Translations under genes and position numbers: made by a program
Source: an uncultured cyanobacterium
Lineage (GTDB): Bacteria > Cyanobacteriota > Cyanobacteriia > PCC-6307 > Cyanobiaceae
NCBI GenBank assembly: GCA_903928835.1
Contig: CAIYSK010000102.1
Location: 1 to 5,876 of the forward strand
DNA: 5,876 nt
Reading direction: 5' to 3'
The notes under the pieces: generated by a model
Database searches by the model: none
The model's input: only the letters and a program-made list of their open reading frames with translations
What the model was told of the DNA's origin: nothing
Shown: positions 1 to 5,876 of the stretch, in pieces
Layout: every line of letters starts with the position of its first letter
Numbering within the stretch: position 1 is the stretch's first letter

Positions 1-123
1 AGCCTCACCGGCATTGGCCGGATCCTCGGCATTAGCCGGGATCGGGTGCGCAATTTGGAGCGCGATGGCCTGGCTGGCCTGCGCCGCATCAGCGATGCCG
101 TGGAGGCCTACGTCGCCAGCTAA
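1..123 (+). CDS. RNA polymerase sigma-70 family factor, C-terminal end (partial)
   Basis: Reading frame 1 is open from the left edge to TAA at 121-123 and gives the last 40 residues of a protein. They contain a helix-turn-helix of the sigma region 4.2 type, with the core GIGRILGISRDRVRNLER, matching the family pattern IGxxLGISRERVRQIE, followed by a leucine/arginine helix and a short tail ending AYVAS. Region 4.2 binds the -35 promoter element, so the fragment should be the DNA-reading end of a sigma factor. The Asn-Leu in place of the usual Gln-Ile/Leu in 'VRNLE', and the acidic tail, suggest an alternative (group 2 or 3) cyanobacterial sigma rather than the principal RpoD; that is inference. 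The rest of the gene lies outside the window. The next gene starts 25 bases downstream with no visible terminator between them. Confidence 0.85.
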   Translation, partial: SLTGIGRILGISRDRVRNLERDGLAGLRRISDAVEAYVAS

Positions 124-148
124 TTTGACCTCCCCTGGCCCGGCGTCG

Positions 149-871
149 ATGGAAGTGCTCAGCCTCTTCCCGCGCTATCTGCTCAAAGGAGAGCTGGAAC
201 CGGCCTTGCTCGAGGGCTTGCAGCGGCTGGCCACCGAGGTGTTGGCCCATCCGGAAAAGGCTCCCGACGCTTCGGCCAAATTGGCCGGCCAACTGGCGTT
301 GCAGCTCGAACTCGGCCCCCAATTTCCGGCGGTGGAGCAGCTCTGCCGCCACGTGATTTTGCCGGGCTGTGAGCGCTGGATTCGCCACGTGATCGATCAA
401 CAGCCCCCCGAGGGCCGGGGCCCCTGGGACGAGGGCCGCTACAGCCTGCAGATGATTGATGTCTGGCTGAATGTGCAGCGCGCCGGCGACTACAACCCCA
501 CCCACACCCACGGGGGGACGTTCTCAGGGGTTCTGTTTCTGCAGGTGCCTCCCCAGATCACGGGCCAAAGCTTCGATGGCCAGCTCTGCTTCCACGGCCC
601 CGAGGAATGGCATATCCAAAGTTTCCGTACCGGCATGGCCCAATACATGCTCCCGGTGCCCGGCGAGTTCTACATCTTTCCGGCTTGGCAGCCCCATTCG
701 GTAGCCCCCTTCCGGGGCGATGGGGAGCGCTGGTCGATGGCGTTTAACGCCGTGGCGGTGCCCCACGCCGGTAGGCCCATGCCGGCCCCAGCCCTGCCTG
801 CGATGGGGCATGGGCCCCTGGGGAATGTCTCCCTATCAACGTCCCGCGCTCGCCCGGGTGGATTCGGCTAA
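149..871 (+). CDS. Putative 2OG-Fe(II) oxygenase (TIGR02466 / 2OG-FeII_Oxy_5-like)
   Basis: The product is 240 residues with no signal peptide or membrane segment, so probably cytoplasmic. The family folds as a double-stranded beta-helix that holds Fe(II) and 2-oxoglutarate; the substrate here is unknown. What can be seen: a strand WLNVQRAGDYNP leading to H119-T-H121, then SGVLFLQVP (126-134), then FPAWQPHSV with H183, then R194 in ERWSMAFN. This is the expected order of metal ligands, distal His and 2OG-binding Arg, with His at the position that is Asp in classical HxD enzymes. ATG 149 was chosen because MEVLSLFPRYLL reads like a natural family start; there is no clear Shine-Dalgarno sequence. 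The frame stays open further upstream, but that part overlaps the sigma factor. The last ~37 residues are rich in Pro/Gly, lie beyond the core fold, and overlap the start of mutY. Related genes are common in cyanobacteria and cyanophages. Family call fairly sure; function unknown. Confidence 0.8.
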   Translation: MEVLSLFPRYLLKGELEPALLEGLQRLATEVLAHPEKAPDASAKLAGQLALQLELGPQFPAVEQLCRHVILPGCERWIRHVIDQQPPEGRGPWDEGRYSLQMIDVWLNVQRAGDYNPTHTHGGTFSGVLFLQVPPQITGQSFDGQLCFHGPEEWHIQSFRTGMAQYMLPVPGEFYIFPAWQPHSVAPFRGDGERWSMAFNAVAVPHAGRPMPAPALPAMGHGPLGNVSLSTSRARPGGFG

Positions 872-2009
872 GGCTGCAGGCCGCCTGCAGGAGCTTGCCC
901 CCGAGCTGCGCGAAGCCCTCTTGGCCTGGGGGCAAGGCCACGGACGCCATCAGATCCCATGGAAGCTGACGGCTACAGGCGCGCCGGCCTCCCCTGGGGA
1001 GCGGCTCGATCCCTACCCGATTTGGGTTGCCGAGGTGATGTTGCAGCAAACCCAGGTGCAGGTGGTGCTGCCCTACTGGCGGCGCTGGATGGCGGCCTTC
1101 CCCTCGGTGGAGGCTTTGGCAGCCGCCGGTGAGCACGACGTGCTGCTGCTCTGGCAAGGGCTGGGCTACTACTCCCGGGCCAGGCGGCTGCACCAGGGGG
1201 CCAGGCAGTTGCTGGGCCAGCCCTGGCCGCGGAATTTGGAGGGTTGGTTGGCCCTGCCGGGCGTTGGTCGCAGTACGGCGGGCAGCATCCTCTCTTCGGC
1301 CTTTGATCTGCCCTTCGCCATCCTCGATGGCAACGTCAAACGGGTGCTGGCGCGCTTGACCCGCAGCCCCCGGCCTCCGGCGCGGGAGTTGGCTGGGTTC
1401 TGGCAACTGAGTGAGCTGTTGCTTGATCCCAGGCGGCCCCGGGAGTTCAACCAGGCCCTGATGGATCTGGGCTCCAGCCAGTGCATGCCTCGCAATCCCC
1501 GCTGCGGCTCCTGCCCTTGGCAGGGGAGCTGCGCTGCCTACGCTGCCGGCGATCCCGCCCATTACCCCGTGAAGGACGCTGCAAAACCGCTCCCCTTCCA
1601 GGTGATTGGCGTGGGGGTGGTGCTCAATGCAGCAGGCCAAGTGCTGATTGATCAGCGGCTCAATGAGGGGCTGCTGGGCGGCATGTGGGAATTCCCTGGC
1701 GGCAAGCAGGAAAGCGGTGAGGCGATCGAAGCCACGATTCGGCGCGAACTCACCGAAGAACTGGCGATCGAGGTGGCGGTGGGTGAGGAGTTGATCAGCC
1801 TCGAGCACGCCTACAGCCACAAGCGTCTGCGCTTTGTGGTGCATCTGTGCCGTTGGATCGCAGGTGAACCCCAACCCCTGGCTAGCCAGCAGGTGCGGTG
1901 GGTGGATCCCCAGGAGCTCGGGGCCTACCCCTTCCCGGCTGCCAACGCCAAGATCATCGCCGCCCTGCTGGAACGGCTTCAGCCTGGGGAGAGTGCTCCA
2001 CCCGCCTGA
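825..2009 (+). CDS. mutY: A/G-specific adenine DNA glycosylase with Nudix-like C-terminal domain
   Basis: MutY removes adenine mispaired with 8-oxoguanine and so prevents G:C to T:A mutation. The 394-residue product has all landmarks. The catalytic Glu70 lies in EVMLQQTQV. The helix-hairpin-helix is LPGVGRSTAGSI (144-155), and the catalytic Asp168 is in LDGNVKRVLAR. The [4Fe-4S] loop has C220, C227, C230 and C236 in the exact C-x6-C-x2-C-x5-C spacing. A C-terminal MutT-like domain (about 258-385) follows, where 8-oxoG is recognised; here its Nudix box is almost complete (see findings). About ten extra residues (near 49-60) lie between the PW motif and the catalytic helix compared with E. coli MutY, which is about 350 residues long. 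The start is uncertain. ATG 825 has GGGGA directly against it, too close for a normal ribosome site; GTG 858 and ATG 810 are in-frame alternatives. The gene overlaps the oxygenase and ends in TGATG shared with the fructokinase. Confidence 0.95.
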   Translation: MSPYQRPALARVDSAKAAGRLQELAPELREALLAWGQGHGRHQIPWKLTATGAPASPGERLDPYPIWVAEVMLQQTQVQVVLPYWRRWMAAFPSVEALAAAGEHDVLLLWQGLGYYSRARRLHQGARQLLGQPWPRNLEGWLALPGVGRSTAGSILSSAFDLPFAILDGNVKRVLARLTRSPRPPARELAGFWQLSELLLDPRRPREFNQALMDLGSSQCMPRNPRCGSCPWQGSCAAYAAGDPAHYPVKDAAKPLPFQVIGVGVVLNAAGQVLIDQRLNEGLLGGMWEFPGGKQESGEAIEATIRRELTEELAIEVAVGEELISLEHAYSHKRLRFVVHLCRWIAGEPQPLASQQVRWVDPQELGAYPFPAANAKIIAALLERLQPGESAPPA

Positions 2010-3019
2010 TGGCGTTCATTCAGGTTCTGTGTTTTGGCGAGGCGTTGGTGGACCGGCTGGGTTCCCAGGCCGATTACCTCGGTGGGGCCCCGGCCAATGG
2101 GGCCTGCGCCCTGGCCCGGCTTGGCACCCCCGTGGCCTGGCTGGGCCGCCTGGGCAACGACGCCATTGGCCACAGGTTCGCCGAGCTGTTTGCGGCCCGC
2201 GGCGTGAATACTGCCGGCCTGCAATGGGACCGGGAGCGTCCCAGCCGGGTGGTGCTGGTGCAGCGCGATGCCAACGGGGAGCGGGCCTTTGCTGGTTTTG
2301 CGGGGGATCGGGGCCAGGGGTTTGCCGACCAGGCGGTGGATTGGCGGGCCTTGGCAGCGGCGGTGGAGCCGGCCTTTGCCGCTGCCCAATGGCTGCTGGT
2401 GGGCACCCTTGCCTTGGCGAGCCCCGCCTCAGGCGAAGCCCTGAACTGGTTGCTGCAGTGGGCAAAAACCGCGGGTGTGGCCCTGGCCGTGGATGTGAAT
2501 TGGCGCCCCACCTTTTGGGATCGGTCTTCCCCGCCCGAATCGGGACCGCCCCCTGCGGCCATCGCCCGGATCCGGCCTCTGCTGGAGCAGGCGGCCTTGA
2601 TCAAATGTGCGGCCGAAGAAGCCCAGGGGCTGTTTGGCAGCCAGGATCCCTGCGTGATTTCGGCAGCCTTGAGTCAGCGGCCCCTGGTGGTGGTGAGCGA
2701 TGGGGCGAACCCCTTGCTCTGGTGCTGGGGCGGCCAGGCCGGATCCCTCGAGGCCTTTGCTGTAGCGGTGGTGGATACCACCGGGGCCGGCGATGCCTTC
2801 ACGGCCGGGCTGCTGCACCGGCTCTGCGCCCAACCTGACCTTTTGCACCGGCTCGATCAACAGAGCGACTTGATCCGCGCTTGCTCAGCTCTTGAGGTGC
2901 GCGAAATGATGCGCTTTGCCAGTGCCTGTGGCGCGTTGGTCTGTCAGGGGGCTGGAGCGATCGATCCCCAGCCCACGGGAGCGGCGGTGGGGGCCTTTCT
3001 CAACAGCCGGCTGGGGTGA
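2009..3019 (+). CDS. PfkB-family carbohydrate kinase, probable fructokinase
   Basis: The 336-residue product matches the ribokinase/PfkB fold. An N-terminal strand VLCFGEALVD is followed by the sugar-binding G25-G-A-P-A-N30 motif. The segment ARLGTPVAWLGRLGNDAIG (36-54) and the strand VDVNWRPTFW (161-170) follow, and then the C-terminal signature DTTGAGDAF (256-264), in which D262 is the catalytic base and GAG forms the anion hole. GGAPAN, the LGxDxxG-type segment and DxNxR resemble bacterial and plant fructokinases (ATP + fructose to fructose 6-phosphate). Fructokinase is therefore preferred over ribokinase or adenosine kinase, but specificity is inferred. In a cyanobacterium it would recycle fructose released from sucrose. 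ATG 2009 overlaps the mutY stop by one base (TGATG), which suggests translational coupling, and MAFIQVLCFGE is a natural start. The 3' end overlaps tsaE on the other strand by 20 bases. Confidence 0.88.
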   Translation: MAFIQVLCFGEALVDRLGSQADYLGGAPANGACALARLGTPVAWLGRLGNDAIGHRFAELFAARGVNTAGLQWDRERPSRVVLVQRDANGERAFAGFAGDRGQGFADQAVDWRALAAAVEPAFAAAQWLLVGTLALASPASGEALNWLLQWAKTAGVALAVDVNWRPTFWDRSSPPESGPPPAAIARIRPLLEQAALIKCAAEEAQGLFGSQDPCVISAALSQRPLVVVSDGANPLLWCWGGQAGSLEAFAVAVVDTTGAGDAFTAGLLHRLCAQPDLLHRLDQQSDLIRACSALEVREMMRFASACGALVCQGAGAIDPQPTGAAVGAFLNSRLG

Positions 3020-3491
3020 TCCAGGCCGTGCGTCCCGCCTCGGGATTGGCTGAATCGCTCAATGCCAGCCGCACCTGCCAGGACTCTGGCGGCATCGTGC
3101 TTAAGCGCTCGGGCCATTCCACCGCCAGCACGGCTCCCAGGGCTAGGGCCTCCTCCTCTTCCTGGGCCAGCAGTTCATCGGCCGCGGCGGCCAGCTCGAG
3201 CCGGTAGAGATCGAGGTGCACCAGGGCCCTGCCCCCCTGGCCTTGGTAGTGCTGGGCCAGGGCAAAGGTGGGGCTGGTGATCGGCTCGTCGATGCCGAGG
3301 CCCTGGGCCAGCCCTTGCACCAGGCAGGTTTTGCCCGCGCCGAGATCACCGAGCAGCAGCAGCATGCTGCCTGGGGGCAGCTGCCCAGCCAATTCCTTCC
3401 CCAGGGCCTGGGTGGCGGCCGCATCCCTGAGTTGGCGTTGCTGCTGGATCACGGTGGGCGCAGGCGTCCAAGAGCTTCTTGTAGATTGCAT
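3000..3491 (-). CDS. tsaE: tRNA t6A biosynthesis ATPase TsaE
   Basis: TsaE is the small ATPase that works with TsaB and TsaD to make N6-threonylcarbamoyladenosine at position 37 of ANN-decoding tRNAs. The 163-residue product, close to the 153 of E. coli TsaE, has the Walker A loop GDLGAGKT (48-55), the switch-like TSPTF (72-76), the Walker-B-like strand HLDLYRL (92-98, with D94) and the family motif VEWPERL (124-130). An acidic run EEEE (111-114) precedes the last motif, as is usual for the family. ATG 3491 follows immediately after an in-frame TGA, so it is the most upstream start possible. GTG 3452 would give a 150-residue protein beginning just before QQQRQLRDAAAT and is a real alternative; neither has a good Shine-Dalgarno sequence. 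The gene converges on the fructokinase and diverges from ahcY across 98 bases. Confidence 0.93.
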   Translation of the reverse strand: MQSTRSSWTPAPTVIQQQRQLRDAAATQALGKELAGQLPPGSMLLLLGDLGAGKTCLVQGLAQGLGIDEPITSPTFALAQHYQGQGGRALVHLDLYRLELAAAADELLAQEEEEALALGAVLAVEWPERLSTMPPESWQVRLALSDSANPEAGRTAWITPAGC

Positions 3492-3589
3492 TCAAGCGAG
3501 CCCGAAGCCTCGGCGACTCCGCAGCTTTTTCCAACCCCTCCTCCCAGCCGGGAGCGAGTTGACCCCCCAGAACGAACCGGAGACAACCC
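3492..3589. promoter_or_regulatory. Divergent tsaE/ahcY intergenic region
   Basis: These 98 bases must hold the 5' leaders of both tsaE (leftward) and ahcY (rightward), unless a promoter lies inside a flanking gene. No convincing -35/-10 pair was found on either strand. A TAGATT at 3482-3487 resembles a -10 for ahcY but lies inside tsaE and lacks a good -35. The plus strand has a small hairpin CCGA-AGCC-TCGG near 3503-3514, then a T-run and a pyrimidine-rich tract CCAACCCCTCCTCCC, before the ahcY ribosome site. The role of these elements is unknown. No match to the SAH riboswitch was recognised by eye. Confidence 0.4.
3579..3582 (+). promoter_or_regulatory. Ribosome binding site of ahcY
   Basis: GGAG lies seven bases before ATG 3590. 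It is the clearest Shine-Dalgarno sequence before any start in this window, and it supports this start and a high translation rate for ahcY. Confidence 0.65.
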
Positions 3590-5017
<1,428 letters not shown>

Positions 5018-5025
5018 GTTTCGCC

Positions 5026-5661
5026 ATGCTCCATGACCTCAACGGCCTCGTGGAGCACTGGGTCACCCAATGGGGCTACCTGGGCATTGTTGCGGCGATG
5101 GTGCTGGAGAACGTGATTCCTCCGATTCCCTCGGAGTTGATCATGCCCCTGGCTGGCTTCTATGTCGGCCAGGGGCAACTCAATTTTGTGGGGGTGGTTC
5201 TGGCCGGTCTGGTGGGCACCGTGCTAGGTGCCCTGCCTTGGTATGGCATTGGCCGGCTCGTGAATGAGGAACGGCTCAAGCACTGGGTGGAGCGCCATGG
5301 CCGCTGGGTGGGCATCTCGCTCCAGGAGCTCGACCACTCCCGCGGGTGGTTCCAAAAGCACGGCGCTGCCGTGGTGTTTTGGGGCCGGTTGATCCCGGCC
5401 ATCCGCACCCTGATTTCGGTGCCCGCGGGTGTGGAGTTGATGCCGTTTGGCTCCTTCCTGTTTTGGACCACCGCGGGCAGCCTGATCTGGAACCTGGCCC
5501 TCACGACCGCCGGCTGGGCCCTCGGCAAGAACTGGCAGCAGGTGCTTGGTGCCATCAAGCCCGTTGAGGGCGTGGTCAACAAGTTGATTGCCCTGGCGAT
5601 CGTTGCCGTGGTGGTTTGGCTGGGGCTGCGCATTTGGAAGCGGCGCAACACCAGCCATTAG
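5026..5661 (+). CDS. DedA family (VTT/SNARE-associated domain) inner membrane protein
   Basis: The 211-residue product is strongly hydrophobic, with likely membrane or re-entrant segments at about 16-45, 53-77, 114-135, 141-166 and 184-203, and ends in a basic tail (KRR). DedA signatures are present: E28 and the re-entrant motif IPPIPSE (31-37), GxxxGxxxWYxIGR around 64-77, and FWGRLIPAIR (118-127) followed by PAG. R121 and R127 have the same six-residue spacing as the essential R130/R136 of E. coli YqjA/YghB. Counting the same spacing from E37, the acidic residue equivalent to YghB D51 seems to be Gly49, so ion coupling may differ; that alignment is by eye. The family includes proton-dependent transporters and undecaprenyl-phosphate or phospholipid flippases; the substrate here is unknown. 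ATG 5026 lies eight bases after the ahcY stop, which suggests co-transcription. The gene converges on ssb. Confidence 0.93.
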   Translation: MLHDLNGLVEHWVTQWGYLGIVAAMVLENVIPPIPSELIMPLAGFYVGQGQLNFVGVVLAGLVGTVLGALPWYGIGRLVNEERLKHWVERHGRWVGISLQELDHSRGWFQKHGAAVVFWGRLIPAIRTLISVPAGVELMPFGSFLFWTTAGSLIWNLALTTAGWALGKNWQQVLGAIKPVEGVVNKLIALAIVAVVVWLGLRIWKRRNTSH

Positions 5662-5666
5662 CTCCA

Positions 5667-5683
5667 CGCCTGGGGCCTAGGCG
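5667..5683. terminator. Possible bidirectional terminator hairpin between DedA gene and ssb
   Basis: The 23-base gap between two convergent genes holds a perfect 5-bp inverted repeat, CGCCT and AGGCG, with a 7-base loop; it also contains the palindrome GCCTAGGC. The position suits a shared terminator, but no T-tract follows on either strand, so intrinsic termination is doubtful. Confidence 0.3.
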
Positions 5684-5684
5684 A

Positions 5685-5876
5685 TCAGAAGGGCACTTCT
5701 TCGTCGCTCGGCTCGCCACCGCCAAAACCACCGCCAAAGCTGCCGCCCTCGGCATCGCGCTTGGAGCCGAGCAGTTCCAGCCGGTCGACGCGGATGACAG
5801 GTTTGGTGCGCTCTTCGCCGCTGGCTCGGTCGGTCCAGCGGTCCAGCTTGAAGCTGCCGATGATGCCCACCAAGGA
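5685..5876 (-). CDS. ssb: Single-stranded DNA-binding protein, C-terminal part (partial)
   Basis: The frame enters from the right edge and ends in TGA at 5687-5685, giving the last 63 residues of SSB. The fragment begins within the OB fold (GSFKLDRWTD, then VIRVDRLELLGSKRD, the last strands of the domain). It continues into a very short Gly-rich linker and ends in the acidic tip SDEEVPF, the counterpart of E. coli DDDIPF that docks repair and replication partners. SSB coats single-stranded DNA in replication, recombination and repair. The TTG at the edge is internal, not a start; the true start is outside the window. The linker of about 15 residues is much shorter than that of E. coli SSB, so the whole protein is probably small, as I recall for picocyanobacteria. 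Confidence 0.93.
   Translation of the reverse strand, partial: SLVGIIGSFKLDRWTDRASGEERTKPVIRVDRLELLGSKRDAEGGSFGGGFGGGEPSDEEVPF

Noticed and set aside
125..130. TTGACC as a -35 element for the oxygenase gene
   Set aside because: The matching -10 position would overlap the start codon and reads GATGGA, unlike a -10.
14..148. N-terminal extension of the oxygenase to an ATG at 14
   Set aside because: This part overlaps the sigma-factor coding region in another frame and gives a Ser/Ala/Trp-rich stretch unlike the family N-terminus; ATG 149 is preferred.
744..1874. Long minus-strand open frame (376 codons) opposite mutY
   Set aside because: It lies antisense to a fully motif-supported mutY, its translation is rich in Pro/Gly/Arg/His with no recognisable domain, and GC-rich DNA produces such frames by chance.
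1834..2838. Plus-strand open frame (334 codons) in another frame of mutY and the fructokinase
   Set aside because: The translation is Gly/Arg/Cys/Trp-rich noise, while the fructokinase frame carries every PfkB motif.
3559..3564. TTGACC as a -35 element for ahcY
   Set aside because: A -10 at normal spacing would fall on the ribosome site and start codon, and no -10-like sequence is there.
3492..3589. Known SAH riboswitch upstream of ahcY
   Set aside because: The conserved core with its GCGCTGC-type segment and pseudoknot partner could not be seen; only a short simple hairpin is present. A covariance-model search would settle it.
5871..5873. TTG near the right edge as a start codon for a small protein
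   Set aside because: The frame continues to the window edge and the residues are the internal part of the SSB OB fold, so this is a truncated ssb and not a complete small gene.

Overview
The window is compact, GC-rich bacterial DNA and looks like a fragment of a unicellular alpha-cyanobacterium of the Synechococcus/Cyanobium group. This is an inference from several signs: the tail of a group 2/3-type sigma-70 factor, an S-adenosylhomocysteine hydrolase with the roughly 35-residue insert seen in cyanobacteria and plants, a plant-like fructokinase, and the run ahcY, DedA, ssb, which I recall from marine picocyanobacteria. GCGATCG heptamers occur five times, but the full cyanobacterial HIP1 octamer GCGATCGC is absent, which would fit that lineage. 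No mobile element, phage module, tRNA, rRNA or CRISPR array was seen.

Layout. 1-123 (+) is the C-terminal end of a sigma factor. 149-871 (+) encodes a 2OG-Fe(II) oxygenase-like protein. 825-2009 (+) encodes MutY adenine glycosylase, whose start overlaps the oxygenase end. 2009-3019 (+) encodes a PfkB-family fructokinase and shares one base with mutY in a TGATG junction. 3000-3491 (-) encodes TsaE, convergent with and overlapping the kinase by 20 bases. A 98-base divergent gap (3492-3589) precedes ahcY at 3590-5017 (+). Eight bases further on lies a DedA-family membrane protein at 5026-5661 (+). A 23-base gap with a short inverted repeat separates it from the 3' part of ssb, which enters from the right edge on the minus strand (5685-5876). 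No stretch longer than about 100 bases lacks a gene.

How the genes relate. The first block (oxygenase, mutY, fructokinase) is packed like one translationally coupled transcript, but the products have no obvious common pathway: an uncharacterised dioxygenase, 8-oxoG:A mismatch repair and sugar phosphorylation. TsaE (tRNA t6A synthesis) is transcribed towards it. AhcY clears S-adenosylhomocysteine made by methyltransferases, and is probably co-transcribed with the DedA protein, a likely lipid or ion-related membrane transporter. SSB is a separate convergent unit.

This is mostly housekeeping chromosome. I found no convincing new biological system. The points most worth a second look are the nearly intact Nudix box in the C-terminal domain of MutY, the oxygenase with an extended tail overlapping mutY, and the divergent tsaE/ahcY leader.
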